64,000 nucleotides of DNA from the NCBI RefSeq assembly GCF_013694105.1, contig NZ_JACEFG010000004.1:62001-126000 (forward strand), read 5' to 3'. Positions 43,129 through 52,372 of the stretch are shown here, piece after piece. The first letter of the stretch is position 1. The number at the start of each line of letters is the position of its first letter. Both the position numbers and the translations under genes were made by a program. The notes beneath the pieces are model-generated. The model was not told the DNA's origin. It saw nothing but the letters and a program-made list of their open reading frames with translations, and searched no databases. The stretch is from Halobacillus locisalis. GTDB lineage: Bacteria > Bacillota > Bacilli > Bacillales > Halobacillaceae.

Positions 43129-44364
43129 TTAGAGGTTTACCCAGGCATCTGTACTATACCCTCGTTGTTCCCAGTAGCCGATATGTTCTTCATCAATCAG
43201 TTCTATGCGGTTCAGCCATTTGACTGATTTATAAGCATACATTTTCGGGACGATGAGGCGGACTGGTCCACCATTGCGGTTGGGGATCAACTGCCCATCT
43301 ATAAGCATCGCTACCATCACATCCTCTTGCATCGCTTGGTCTATTGTAAGGGAGTCAGTATAGACACCATCTTGTGAATAAAACTTAACATGGGTGGCAT
43401 TTGAATGTATCACTGCTTGATCTAGTAAATCTTTCAACTTGATGCCTTCCCACGTTACGTCATAAACACTCCATCCAGTGACGCAGTAAAAGTTGGAGAC
43501 TTGTACTTCTCGACTCAGATTCACGAACTCCTCCCAGTTCCAGGATGCAGAGTTGTCTACAAGTCCATCAATGGTAAAGGAAAAGTTATCATCGTTAATA
43601 GTAGGCATGGGTGTGACGGTGTAGTAACGGAATTCTCCGTTCCTCCCTCCGCCAATTGGTGGCTTCGACTTCGGTGCAGGGGTCGGCATCGGACTGAACG
43701 CTTCCGTTAATGGGAGGCCTGACGATGGTTCAGACGGGCTTGGAATACTGAGGTAAGGTTTGAGCCATTGATAGATGAATGGAGTGAATACAAGTACGAT
43801 TCCAACACCCGTCCCACGACGTAGCAGTGTACGGCGATTCATAATTGGATTTCCTTCTTCTATGACCATCCGTTTGTTTTGCTTTTCCTCTGCCCGTCTT
43901 TTTTCTATGGCTTTGAACCAACCGCTTCTCGTGATGCTGTGGTAAATCAAATAAGGGACACCTATCCACGTCATCATGTCATGGACGATGAGAGCAAAAG
44001 CTGATATACCGGGACCGAAGTTGCGTTGAAACGTCAGGATCAGTCCGGAAATGAGTAACGCTATTAGGATAGAAAGAACGACGTAGAGGTTCATCCGGTT
44101 GTTTTTCCGTTTACGCAGCGTTCTTAAGTGCTTGATCATTTTTGGTCTATAAAAGACGAGAGGAAGAATGCTGATGAAACCCATCCAAATATGGCTGTCC
44201 TTCACCCAAATCCTTACCTGGGGCAGCCATTGCCGGAATTCAGACGAGACGAGAATCAGTCCTGTCAAAGCTAAGAACGTGCACAATAGCGCGTTCCAGT
44301 GGTGAAGCTGTTTCAAACTTTGACCGAACTTTTTCTGTTTTTTATAGAAAATGCTCTTATCCAC
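43129..44364 (-). CDS. Fusion of b561-like membrane domain and sulfite-oxidase-type molybdopterin domain
   Basis: 411 residues from a GTG at 44364, seven bases after GGGGAGG. Residues 1-150 hold four membrane segments with paired histidines (His21/22, 58, 128 and 142) as in heme-binding b561 proteins. Residues about 175-205 look like an internal Tat signal ('NRRTLLRRGTGVGIVLVF'). From about 245 on it is a YuiH-like molybdopterin domain, with the metal Cys294 in 'NFYCVTGWSV' and 'GGPVRLIVPKMYAYKSVKW'. It probably passes electrons between quinone and an external oxidation or reduction on a Mo cofactor. In B. subtilis YuiH is the Mo domain alone. Confidence 0.82.
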   Translation of the reverse strand: MDKSIFYKKQKKFGQSLKQLHHWNALLCTFLALTGLILVSSEFRQWLPQVRIWVKDSHIWMGFISILPLVFYRPKMIKHLRTLRKRKNNRMNLYVVLSILIALLISGLILTFQRNFGPGISAFALIVHDMMTWIGVPYLIYHSITRSGWFKAIEKRRAEEKQNKRMVIEEGNPIMNRRTLLRRGTGVGIVLVFTPFIYQWLKPYLSIPSPSEPSSGLPLTEAFSPMPTPAPKSKPPIGGGRNGEFRYYTVTPMPTINDDNFSFTIDGLVDNSASWNWEEFVNLSREVQVSNFYCVTGWSVYDVTWEGIKLKDLLDQAVIHSNATHVKFYSQDGVYTDSLTIDQAMQEDVMVAMLIDGQLIPNRNGGPVRLIVPKMYAYKSVKWLNRIELIDEEHIGYWEQRGYSTDAWVNL

Positions 44365-44521
44365 GGCCTTACCTCCCCTAACGGTAGTAGGATTTGAAAA
44401 CAAGTTCCTTCACAGACCTTGGTGTTGTCAGGACTCAGTCCGTGAATTTGTGATTTATCTTGTATCCGTTTTCGTTTCATCTATACGTCTAGTACCCGGT
44501 TTAGGCGATTAGTGTGCACGT

Positions 44522-44554
44522 GTATGTGTTCAAAAAAAGACCACTTTCCTAAAG
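44522..44554 (-). terminator. Terminator after brxB
   Basis: GACCACTTTC and GAAAGCGGTC pair; on the minus strand seven T follow. Confidence 0.8.
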
Positions 44555-44571
44555 AAAGCGGTCCAAGTCTG

Positions 44572-45000
44572 TTAGCAGTATTCGTTATAAGCAGACGTTA
44601 AGTTTGCTGTAATCTCTTCGACTTCGTGATCTTCAATCTCTTCACGTGGAATGAAATGCACGACTTGTCCATCCTTCAATACAGCCATAGAAGGGGAGGA
44701 AGGCTCGTATCCTTCAAGATATTCACGCATACGCGCTGTTGCTTCGCGGTCCTGGCCTGCGAAAACGGTGACGAGGTGTTCTGGCTTTTTCTCATTCGTT
44801 AATGATTCACGTGCAGAAGGGCGGGCGAGGCCAGCGGCACATCCGCATACGGAATTGATGACAACGAGGGATGTGCCTTTCGTTTCACTGATGAAGGCGT
44901 CCACTTCTTCAGGGGTCGTCAATTCTGAAAAACCGGCATGGGTGAGCTCGTCACGCATCGGTTGGGAAATTTCTTTCATATATGCTTCATATGGGTTCAT
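44572..45000 (-). CDS. brxB: Bacilliredoxin BrxB (YqiW type)
   Basis: 142 residues. The characteristic 'VVINSVCGCAAGLARP' gives Cys52-Gly-Cys54. 'HLVTVFAGQDREATARMREYLEGYEPSSPSMAVLKDG' region is also family-typical, and the 'MNPYEAYMKEISQPMRDEL' start is closer to YqiW (BrxB) than to YphP (BrxA). It removes bacillithiol from mixed disulfides after oxidative stress. It follows the ypgR gene by 21 bp on the same strand. Confidence 0.92.
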   Translation of the reverse strand: MNPYEAYMKEISQPMRDELTHAGFSELTTPEEVDAFISETKGTSLVVINSVCGCAAGLARPSARESLTNEKKPEHLVTVFAGQDREATARMREYLEGYEPSSPSMAVLKDGQVVHFIPREEIEDHEVEEITANLTSAYNEYC

Positions 45001-45021
45001 GGGAATTCCTCCTATAATAAG

Positions 45022-46164
45022 TTACTGATTTTTCTGTTTCGTGGCCTGAGTCATTTGGTGCCAAACAGAGCCTTTTGCTTCTTCGCCACCTTCAATACGC
45101 TCGATGGCCATATTGATTTGCATACGCACTTCAAATTCTGGATCATCAGCCGCTTCTTTTAAGGCAGGAAGCGCGCTCTCGTCACCAAGTTCATATAAGA
45201 ACATGGCTGAACGCCAACGCACAAGGCGGTTGGAGTCTTTCAGGGATTCAATCATTTTGGGCATCGCTTCCTTGAATCCGAGGTCTGAAATACAGTCACC
45301 GGCCGTACGTCTTACAGTTACGGACTTGTCCTGTAAGGCTTTATAAAGAAAAGGAAGAGTTTCCATTTCTTCGATCATCCCTAAGTAGGCCGTAGCCAGC
45401 CTTCTGATTGATGCTTTGTCATCATCTAACGCTTTATCGAGAATTCGGTAATCGTCGGCCGTTGGATCCATACGATCAAGCGCGGCATAGCGTACTTTCC
45501 AATCGACATGATCCAATGTTTCTAACGTAATATCCGCTTTTTTCTGTGAGGGTTCTTCAGTGTTCGAGTTTTGATCAAACGCTTGTTTAACAAGCGTTTT
45601 CAGTCGTTCTTCGTCATAACTTGCCGAAATTTCCTCTTTCACTTGTTCGCCGATCTCACCGGCATCCCCGTAACGTGGACTCTGTTCGACCCACTGACGC
45701 TCCATAATCATGTTCGGAGAAGCAGGTGCTGCTTCCATCGCGGCCTCTTGAAAGCGTGGTTCTAACCCGACACGCTTTTCTTCGCCGCGGTCCTCAAGCT
45801 TTACTTGCATGGGGATCCCTTTGAACATTTGGATGAATACCTTCACTTCACCAAAGGAGTCTTCTTCCTCCGGTTCGGAGGCAGAGGCAACTTGCTCTTC
45901 CTTTTCCTCTCCGAACACATTGCGGACTTCGGGCAGAATTGATTCCCAAGGCACACGCGCATTGCGCTCGAGAGCGATGAAGTCTAAGACATGGTACAGT
46001 CCTTTGACTCCTTCAATCGAAAATAGCTGTTTTACGAAGTCCGGAGACGAGCTGTGGTCGTCGCCTTCTTTATAGTTATGCGTTTCACCTTCAGGTAAGG
46101 CTTCACTCATATTGATTTTCATTGAATTCGGACTAGGAGTTGGTTCGATGGATACGATTTTCAT
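45022..46164 (-). CDS. ypgR: CvfC/YpgR-like protein: NifU-like N-domain plus HEAT repeats
   Basis: 380 residues. The first 90 resemble the Nfu N-terminal domain ('TPSPNSMKINMSEALPEG', 'IEGVKGLYHVLDFIALERN'). Residues 200-370 are HEAT-like repeats ('DHVDWKVRYAALDRMDP', 'DKSVTVRRTAGDCISDLG', 'DSNRLVRWRSAMFLYELGD', 'DPEFEVRMQINMAIERIEGG'). This is the architecture of conserved virulence factor C of staphylococci and YpgR of Bacillus. The molecular role is not known. Together with brxB it may form a redox or Fe-S maintenance pair (inference). Confidence 0.85.
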   Translation of the reverse strand: MKIVSIEPTPSPNSMKINMSEALPEGETHNYKEGDDHSSSPDFVKQLFSIEGVKGLYHVLDFIALERNARVPWESILPEVRNVFGEEKEEQVASASEPEEEDSFGEVKVFIQMFKGIPMQVKLEDRGEEKRVGLEPRFQEAAMEAAPASPNMIMERQWVEQSPRYGDAGEIGEQVKEEISASYDEERLKTLVKQAFDQNSNTEEPSQKKADITLETLDHVDWKVRYAALDRMDPTADDYRILDKALDDDKASIRRLATAYLGMIEEMETLPFLYKALQDKSVTVRRTAGDCISDLGFKEAMPKMIESLKDSNRLVRWRSAMFLYELGDESALPALKEAADDPEFEVRMQINMAIERIEGGEEAKGSVWHQMTQATKQKNQ

Positions 46165-46310
46165 TCATCTGTCCCCCTATCTACACATTTCTTCCTATTT
46201 TATCAAAGAAAGCGCAACTCATCCATGTTTACGACTAACGATGGAAATAAATGAAACCCGTCCATGATTCGGTCCGTACTATAAGTGTGTTGGTGAAAGG
46301 AGGGTTCCCT

Positions 46311-47231
46311 ATGACGCAACCTGTCATGCAATTGAAGGAAGTGCAAAAGACGATTAAGGGAAAGCCCATCATCAAAGGGCTTGATTTCGATATTTATCCT
46401 GGGGAAGTGTTCGGTTTTCTTGGACCGAACGGAGCAGGGAAAACCACGACCATCCGGATGATGGTCGGACTGATGAAGCTCACGAGTGGGGACATCTATA
46501 TTAAAGGGAATAGTATAATAAAGGATTATAAACAAGCGATTCGTCATGTTGGCGGGATTGTAGAAAATCCAGAAATGTATCCGTTCATGAGTGGATGGAA
46601 AAATCTCATTCATTATTCAAGGATGATCCCTGGTATTCCGAACGAGCGAATCAAAGAAGTCGTTCAACTTGTCGGTCTTGAGAATCGGGTGAACGATAAG
46701 GTCGGTAAATATTCATTAGGCATGCGTCAACGATTAGGGATTGCGCAGGCGTTATTACATAATCCGTCCATTCTCATTTTGGATGAGCCGACAAACGGCC
46801 TGGACCCTGCCGGAATCAGAGAGATCCGTAGTTATATCAGACGCATGGCTGCGGAAGAAAATGTGGCAGTCATCGTGTCGAGCCACATTTTATCCGAGAT
46901 GGAGATGATGTGTGATCGGATCGGAATCATAAAAAATGGAGAACTCATCACCATTCAATCTGTCCAAGAAGCATTGAAACAAACGGAACAAAGAGAAGTG
47001 TCTATGGAAGCAAATCCACAACAACTTGCTACTGAAATCGTAACGGAATTGGTTGGTGATGACATTAGTCAAAGCGGTGAGATGATTCACTTTGTTGCGA
47101 GCCGAGCACAGATCCCGGACATCATTAAACACCTAGTGAATGGTGGTGTCGATTTGTATAGTGTCGATGTAAAACGGTCAACGCTAGAGGATGCCTTTAT
47201 GGATGTGATCGGAGGTGATTCCATTGAATAA
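46311..47231 (+). CDS. ABC transporter ATP-binding protein
   Basis: 306 residues from the ATG at 46311 (AAAGGAGGG upstream). Walker A 'GPNGAGKTT' (about 40), Q-loop 'GIVENPEMY' (about 85), signature 'YSLGMRQRLGIAQ' (about 140), Walker B 'LILDEPTNGLDP' (about 160) and switch His in 'SSHIL' are all intact. The C-terminal extension (225-306) is that of bacitracin/antibiotic-type exporters (BcrA-like). It overlaps the permease by 8 bp. Confidence 0.92.
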   Translation: MTQPVMQLKEVQKTIKGKPIIKGLDFDIYPGEVFGFLGPNGAGKTTTIRMMVGLMKLTSGDIYIKGNSIIKDYKQAIRHVGGIVENPEMYPFMSGWKNLIHYSRMIPGIPNERIKEVVQLVGLENRVNDKVGKYSLGMRQRLGIAQALLHNPSILILDEPTNGLDPAGIREIRSYIRRMAAEENVAVIVSSHILSEMEMMCDRIGIIKNGELITIQSVQEALKQTEQREVSMEANPQQLATEIVTELVGDDISQSGEMIHFVASRAQIPDIIKHLVNGGVDLYSVDVKRSTLEDAFMDVIGGDSIE

Positions 47232-48183
47232 CTTCGTAAAACTCATCAGAAATGAACAAATGAAAATGTATTCGCAAATCACAACGAAAGTCATGGTCAT
47301 CACCTTCGCCATCCTGATCCTCGCTTTCGGTATTTTTCAGAAGGTTGACGATTCCTTTCTTAGTGGAGGGGACGTCCCGAGTGGCGACGATTGGAAAGAA
47401 GTCCTCCAGGAACAAAATGACTTGCTGCAAGGGGAGGATGGGAGTAGAGAGGCCATCCAGTATCCTGCTTTCATGGATGTGGAGGTCAACCAATACTACA
47501 TTGACAATAACATTAAACCGACCACATTTGATGCTTGGGACTTTGTTCAGATGAATAAAGGGTTTATCTCGATCATCAGTTTGTTTACAATTATTGTGGC
47601 AGCAAGTATCGTAGCGAATGAGTTCAAATGGGGAACGATCAAACTTTTATTGATACGTCCGATATCACGTGCGAAGCTTTTGCTGGCTAAATATGTCTCT
47701 GTGCTTATTTTCGCGCTTACGTTGCTCGTGTTTCTTTATGTATTCTCTTTCGTAGTCGGGGGAGCCTTGTTTGGCATTGATAGCATTTCTCAGACGTATG
47801 TATTTAGACAAGGGGATTCAATCGAGCAGGCTCCAATCTTCGCACATACGGCGTTCCGCTATTTGCTCAGCTCTATCAACTTAGTGATGATGGCTACCTT
47901 TGCGTTCATGATCTCAGCTGTGTTCCGGAATAGTTCACTTTCAATCGGGATTGCTATTTTCCTGATGATGGCTGGTAATTCCATCTTGCTCTTTTTGGCA
48001 GGAAGAGAATGGGCGAAGTATATCTTGTTTGCAAACACAGATTTAACGGTCTATTTGGAAGGTGGCCCAATGTTTGAAGGGATGACGGCAGTGTTTTCTG
48101 TTGGTGTCCTTATCGTTTATTACGTATTATTTATAGTATTAGCATGGCTGTTCTTCACAAAGAGGGATGTCGCTAACGCTTAG
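47224..48183 (+). CDS. ABC-2 type permease
   Basis: 319 residues from a TTG at 47224, six bases after GGAGGTG. A first membrane helix (about 18-40) is followed by an extracytoplasmic loop of about 75 residues, then 'FKWGTIKLLLIRPISRAKLLLAKYVS' (the coupling region, about 135-160) and five further helices. Forms an exporter with the preceding ATPase. Substrate unknown; antibiotic or lipid export is typical. Confidence 0.87.
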   Translation: MNNFVKLIRNEQMKMYSQITTKVMVITFAILILAFGIFQKVDDSFLSGGDVPSGDDWKEVLQEQNDLLQGEDGSREAIQYPAFMDVEVNQYYIDNNIKPTTFDAWDFVQMNKGFISIISLFTIIVAASIVANEFKWGTIKLLLIRPISRAKLLLAKYVSVLIFALTLLVFLYVFSFVVGGALFGIDSISQTYVFRQGDSIEQAPIFAHTAFRYLLSSINLVMMATFAFMISAVFRNSSLSIGIAIFLMMAGNSILLFLAGREWAKYILFANTDLTVYLEGGPMFEGMTAVFSVGVLIVYYVLFIVLAWLFFTKRDVANA

Positions 48184-48199
48184 AAAAGGAGAGGTTAAG

Positions 48200-48643
48200 A
48201 TGAGTAGAATGATTGAGATTGTATTGACCATTGTCGGAATTTTACTGTACGCTCTTCCACTTGTCGTCGGATTTATGTTCCGTTCGCTTAACAATAACCC
48301 GCAACTGAGAGAAGAATTTATTGCGGCTATGGAACAAGCGCCGAACGCACAGGAGTTGCAAAATATGAACATGGATCAAATGTTCAATTTCATGGGCACT
48401 TTTGCAACATTTTTGATTATCGCCTCTGTCATAGCCATCGCGTTGGGGGTTTTGGCGGTTGTATTCTTGAAAGGCAATAAAAAGCCGAAAGCTGCAGGGA
48501 TCATCTTGATTGTGACAGCTGTCGTATTCACGATTGCGACAGTGTTCATCGGATTATTCGGAAGTGTAGCCTTCCTCATTGCGGGAATTGTCGCTCTTGT
48601 CCGTAAGACACCCAAGGCTTCAGATGAAATAGAAAGTGTATGA
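48200..48643 (+). CDS. DUF4064 family membrane protein
   Basis: 147 residues from the ATG at 48200 (AAGGAGAGG upstream), 16 bp after the permease. Four membrane segments with a short acidic loop after the first ('NNPQLREEFIAAMEQAPNAQELQNM' in part). The layout, ending in a cluster of charged residues, is that of DUF4064 proteins of Firmicutes. It probably completes the three-gene ABC operon as an accessory subunit; this is an inference from position. Confidence 0.75.
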   Translation: MSRMIEIVLTIVGILLYALPLVVGFMFRSLNNNPQLREEFIAAMEQAPNAQELQNMNMDQMFNFMGTFATFLIIASVIAIALGVLAVVFLKGNKKPKAAGIILIVTAVVFTIATVFIGLFGSVAFLIAGIVALVRKTPKASDEIESV

Positions 48644-48647
48644 GTGA

Positions 48648-48682
48648 AGAGAGGATGAGTCGTTGAGGCTCATCTCTTTTTT
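48648..48682 (+). terminator. ABC operon terminator
   Basis: AGAGGATGAGTC pairs with GGCTCATCTCT, then seven T. Confidence 0.82.
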
Positions 48683-48773
48683 TGGCTTACGTGTCGAGTA
48701 AGGTCGTTTTTTATAAAATCCCCCTTTGTTATCTGGTATAATAGTCATATCTAATCCTATTAAGGAGAATGCT

Positions 48774-50303
48774 ATGAAACCCTTCCAAGACTTCCAGAAA
48801 CGGATGTTACTCAACTATATCATCGGATCGATGCTTGCTGTATTCGGGGTGGGAAGTGTGTTTATATTCCACACGCTGACATTGGAGATGAATGAAGCGG
48901 TCTACTTGATCTTCGTGATGAGTTTTTCAGTAGTCGTCATGCTATTATCCGAATTAGTGGTCTACAGATCGCATATCAAGCCTATACGAAAGATGTTCCA
49001 AGAAGAATCATTATCTGTTCATGAAATAAAAAAAGGCATTTTGACGGCTCACCGATTCCCCATTTTGACTGTTCAAAGGATTGTAGGACCTCATTTGCTC
49101 GGGTTGGCGGTTCCGGCTTCGGGGTTATCTCTACTAGGGATTTATAACGGTTGGATCGGCCTTCCTTATTATTACATAGCGCTGGCGTGGAGCGGGGCCA
49201 TCCTGATTGCCGTCATGCATGCCCTTGTAGAGTTCTTCCTTACATTTCGTTCGATTACTCCTTTGCTCGCGTCATTAAGCCAACGTTCTAAACAGCTCGG
49301 TTACTCCGTTGAACAGCTGGATGTCGGTTATTACTTGAGTATCAGGCGTAAATTGATGGTCAGTTCCATCTTTACGGCTGTTTTTCCGGTATTACTATTT
49401 ATTCTGGCATCGCAGATCCGTCTTGCTGAAAGTAATGGAAATGGAATTGAAGGCTACTGGAGTTGGGCATCGCTGATTGTGGTTGTCATTCTAGCCATGG
49501 GGTCGATCAGCTCTATGCTTCTTTACAAAAGCATAGAAGATCCGATGCTTACGTTGCGTGAGCGGTTCGATCAAGTCAGACGAGGACGGTTCGAAACGAT
49601 GGATAACGTGTACTCGGATGAATTTTCTAATCTTGTGACAGGATTCAACCATATGGTGGGAGGCATAAAAAAGCGAGACGAAGAAAATGAGCGGTTACTG
49701 GAGAGCTTCTTCACGGTTTTTGCAGCAACGCTTGATGCAAGGGACCCTTATACAGCTGGTCACTCTGAACGCGTCGCAGAATACTCGGTTTGGATTGCGG
49801 AGCGTGCAGGGTTCTCGGCCGCAGAGGTGGACTTGCTGAGAAAATCTGCGCTCCTACATGATATCGGGAAAATCGGTGTACGTGATCATGTTTTACTGAA
49901 AGCTGACCGACTTACAGATGAAGAGTTCGACCAAATTAAGCAGCATCCCGTCATCGGAGCAGATATCCTAAAACAAGTACAGCTTCCAGAACAACTGAAG
50001 CCTGTACTTCCAGGGGTGCGTAACCACCATGAACGATTTGATGGCCGAGGGTACCCGGATCAATTATCCGGCGATGATATTCCGGTCTTCGGTCGTTTAA
50101 TGGCAGTCGCTGATGCATATGATGCCATGACCTCAAATCGTCCATATCGGAAGGGCATGGCCAAGGAAAAGGCACTGAAAATCATAGAAGAAGGACGAGG
50201 CACTCAGTGGGACCCTTACTTCGCAGACCTTTTTCTTGATGTGATGAAAGAGCGTGACGTAAACGTCTTAGAAAAAGTGGTGTATGAAGTACAACCAAAT
50301 TGA
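48774..50303 (+). CDS. Membrane HD-GYP phosphodiesterase
   Basis: 509 residues from the ATG at 48774 (AAGGAG upstream). Six membrane segments in the first 250 residues and a HAMP linker (about 255-300, 'SIEDPMLTLRERFDQVRRGRFETM' in part) lead to an HD-GYP domain with 'HSERVAEYS' (about 340), 'HDIGKIG' (about 365) and 'HHERFDGRGYPD' (about 428). All catalytic histidines, the aspartate and the GYP are present. It should hydrolyse cyclic di-GMP and so oppose cyclases such as the one at the window start. Promoter-like TTGTTA and TATAAT lie just upstream. Confidence 0.9.
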   Translation: MKPFQDFQKRMLLNYIIGSMLAVFGVGSVFIFHTLTLEMNEAVYLIFVMSFSVVVMLLSELVVYRSHIKPIRKMFQEESLSVHEIKKGILTAHRFPILTVQRIVGPHLLGLAVPASGLSLLGIYNGWIGLPYYYIALAWSGAILIAVMHALVEFFLTFRSITPLLASLSQRSKQLGYSVEQLDVGYYLSIRRKLMVSSIFTAVFPVLLFILASQIRLAESNGNGIEGYWSWASLIVVVILAMGSISSMLLYKSIEDPMLTLRERFDQVRRGRFETMDNVYSDEFSNLVTGFNHMVGGIKKRDEENERLLESFFTVFAATLDARDPYTAGHSERVAEYSVWIAERAGFSAAEVDLLRKSALLHDIGKIGVRDHVLLKADRLTDEEFDQIKQHPVIGADILKQVQLPEQLKPVLPGVRNHHERFDGRGYPDQLSGDDIPVFGRLMAVADAYDAMTSNRPYRKGMAKEKALKIIEEGRGTQWDPYFADLFLDVMKERDVNVLEKVVYEVQPN

Positions 50304-50307
50304 TAGG

Positions 50308-50344
50308 AAAGAAGCGCCAGGACCCATCTGAGCGCTTCTTTTTA
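50308..50344. terminator. Terminator after the HD-GYP gene
   Basis: AAGAAGCGC pairs with GCGCTTCTT, then TTT. Confidence 0.75.
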
Positions 50345-50388
50345 ATCACCATATAAAAGAGATGGATATGAACCTGATTGTGAGCATA

Positions 50389-50562
50389 TCAGTCGAGCAA
50401 ACGGTTCATTTCATCTACATTTGCGACCTCACGGTTGTAGACACGCCCCTCTTGAGGTTTATATCCACTTCCCCCACATACTTTGCACGTATAGCGCCAT
50501 TCTTCATCATCCATAAGCAAACCTTCACCATCACAAGCTAAGCAAAATTCATCTCTAGGCAT
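50389..50562 (-). CDS. Small two-CxxC zinc-finger protein
   Basis: 57 residues, starting 'MPRDEFCLACDGEGLL' with AAAGGAG upstream. Two knuckles, Cys7-x2-Cys10 ('CLACDGEG') and Cys26-x2-Cys29 ('CKVCGGSGY'), have the CxxCxGxG form of DnaJ zinc fingers, and a charged helical tail follows. It probably binds one zinc ion. Similar mini-proteins of Bacillaceae have no known function. No neighbour on the same strand suggests a role. Confidence 0.72.
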   Translation of the reverse strand: MPRDEFCLACDGEGLLMDDEEWRYTCKVCGGSGYKPQEGRVYNREVANVDEMNRLLD

Positions 50563-50620
50563 CACAAGTCTCCTTTACGTTCGATTGATAGTCATAATTT
50601 GTGTCAAATTGCTATTTGTT

Positions 50621-50658
50621 ATTCCGAAAATGGATTATTTTGCTGATTTTCGGGGAAT
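50621..50658. promoter_or_regulatory. Inverted repeat upstream of the FNT transporter gene
   Basis: ATTCCGAAAAT (50621-50631) pairs with ATTTTCGGGGAAT (50646-50658) with a two-base bulge, ending about 12 bases before the ribosome site. Operator or leader hairpin; the regulator is unknown. Confidence 0.4.
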
Positions 50659-50682
50659 AGCAAAATCATTGGAGGGATGGAT

Positions 50683-51567
50683 TTGGGACACGATCAATCA
50701 CATAAAGAAGAAAATGAAAATATAGAAACAGATACAGAACAGAAGGGTTCTGTCGATCGTCCAGGTCGTCAGTTTTATATTCCCTCTCAAATCGTCGACG
50801 AATTCGGCGAAAAGGGACGGGATCATTTAAATAAACCGTTCAGAGCGCAATTTCTATTAGCACTAACAGCCGGCTCATTCATGACGTTCGGCGCTATCTT
50901 CTCGATTTTATTGGCTTCAGGCGTTGAAACAAAGGGGATTTACCACTTGTTGTCCGGTTTGGGATTCGCTGCAGGGTATGCGATGGTCTTCATCTCAGGC
51001 GCTGTGCTTTTTACAGAAATTAACGTATTGTTGCCGTCCTACCTGTTCAATAAAGCGGGCTTGATGAAAGCGAACATTTATAAATTCTGGGCATCCACCT
51101 ATATCGGGAATTTATTAGGTGCCTTCATAGTAGCTGGTTTAATTCAACTTTCCGGGTCACTATCCAGTTCATTTTATCCGGAATTGTCTATTTACTTAGA
51201 TCATAAAATGAAATTCATGGATCATGGTGTAGCTGGGTGGTTCCAGATTCTCGTTTCCGGTATTTTAGCAAACTGGTTGATTGGAATGGCTGCCTTTTTG
51301 ACGACGTCTGCCAGAGATATAACAGGAAAAATTCTCGGTACCATGCTTCCTGTTATCTTGTTTGTAGCTGGTAACTTTCAACACAGTGCAGCGAACATGG
51401 GTTACTTCAGCATGGGGTTTTTAGCAACAGATAAATATACGTGGTATGAATACATCTTCTTCAATTTGCTACCTGCAAGTATTGGAAACTTAATTGGTGG
51501 AGCAATCCTTGTTTCGCTTCTTTTCTCTTATGCGTATAAGGAGGATATTCAAACGTTAGGGAAGTAA
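50683..51567 (+). CDS. Formate/nitrite transporter family protein
   Basis: 294 residues if it starts at the TTG at 50683, seven bases after GGAGG; an ATG two codons earlier abuts the ribosome site. A hydrophilic N-terminus of about 55 residues ('HKEENENIETDTEQKGS') precedes six membrane helices. FNT pore regions 'FISGAVLFTEINVLL' (about 105) and 'GILANWLIGMAAFLTTSARDITGK' (about 190) are clear, with the central 'GNFQHSAANMGYFSMG' His near 245. Transports a monovalent anion such as formate or nitrite; the substrate is not resolved. Confidence 0.85.
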   Translation: MGHDQSHKEENENIETDTEQKGSVDRPGRQFYIPSQIVDEFGEKGRDHLNKPFRAQFLLALTAGSFMTFGAIFSILLASGVETKGIYHLLSGLGFAAGYAMVFISGAVLFTEINVLLPSYLFNKAGLMKANIYKFWASTYIGNLLGAFIVAGLIQLSGSLSSSFYPELSIYLDHKMKFMDHGVAGWFQILVSGILANWLIGMAAFLTTSARDITGKILGTMLPVILFVAGNFQHSAANMGYFSMGFLATDKYTWYEYIFFNLLPASIGNLIGGAILVSLLFSYAYKEDIQTLGK

Positions 51568-51587
51568 AAGGTGAGGGGGCAATTGGT

Positions 51588-52283
51588 ATGAAGCAGTTAA
51601 TCGCCATGGGCGGTGGAGGATTTTCAATGGAGCCTGAAAATCCATTGTTGGATGAATATATACTAAATCAGGTGGCCGCAAATAAGCCGAAAGTCTGTTT
51701 CATACCGACGGCAAGCGGTGATGCGCAAAGTTATATTAATCGATTTTATGACTTCTTCAAAAAACAGAATTGCGAACCGAGTCATTTATCGTTATTCAAA
51801 CCCGAAACGACGAACATTCGCAAATTTGTGCTGGATCAGGATATTATATATGTCGGCGGAGGATCTACAAAGAATCTACTAGCTTTATGGAGAGAGTGGA
51901 ATCTTGACTCAATCCTTCACGAAGCGTGGGAGAATGGTGTACTACTGGCAGGGATCAGTGCCGGGGCCATCTGTTGGTTCGAAGAGGGTCTGACCGATTC
52001 GTACGGGGATTCCTTACAACCCTTATCTTGTCTAGGGTTCGTAAAGGGAAGCTGTTGTCCTCATTACGATGGAGAAGAACAACGAAGGCCTACCTATCAA
52101 AAGGCGATCGCAGCGCATGAATTAGGGTCAGGAATTGCTCTTGATGATGGAGCGGCGGTTCATTTTATTGGTGAGGAACTAGAGAAAGCAGTCTGCTCAA
52201 GGGCCAATGCAAAAGCCTATAGGGTGAGGGTGCAGAATAAGAAGGTCATCGAAGAAAGCCTGCCGACGCACTACTTGTATTAA
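51588..52283 (+). CDS. Peptidase family S51 (YgaJ-like)
   Basis: 231 residues. 'GGGGFSMEPENPLLDEYIL' (about 8-26), 'YVGGGSTKNLLALWR' (about 88) and the nucleophile elbow 'LAGISAGAICWFEEG' (Ser about 125) define family S51 (dipeptidase E/cyanophycinase-like). 'GSCCPHYDGEEQRRPTY' supplies the His. Cytosolic peptidase acting on Asp-X dipeptides in the E. coli relative; specificity here is not known. It begins 20 bp after the FNT gene. Confidence 0.88.
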   Translation: MKQLIAMGGGGFSMEPENPLLDEYILNQVAANKPKVCFIPTASGDAQSYINRFYDFFKKQNCEPSHLSLFKPETTNIRKFVLDQDIIYVGGGSTKNLLALWREWNLDSILHEAWENGVLLAGISAGAICWFEEGLTDSYGDSLQPLSCLGFVKGSCCPHYDGEEQRRPTYQKAIAAHELGSGIALDDGAAVHFIGEELEKAVCSRANAKAYRVRVQNKKVIEESLPTHYLY

Positions 52284-52335
52284 GTTGTTTGAAACAATTG
52301 ATTTCGAGCATGTACGGTTCTTGAATGATGCTTTC

Positions 52336-52369
52336 AAAAAGGACGCCTTATATCTAAGGCGTCCTTTTT
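52336..52369. terminator. Bidirectional terminator
   Basis: AAAAAGGACGCCTTA and TAAGGCGTCCTTTTT pair perfectly around four bases. Confidence 0.88.
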
Positions 52370-52372
52370 GCG

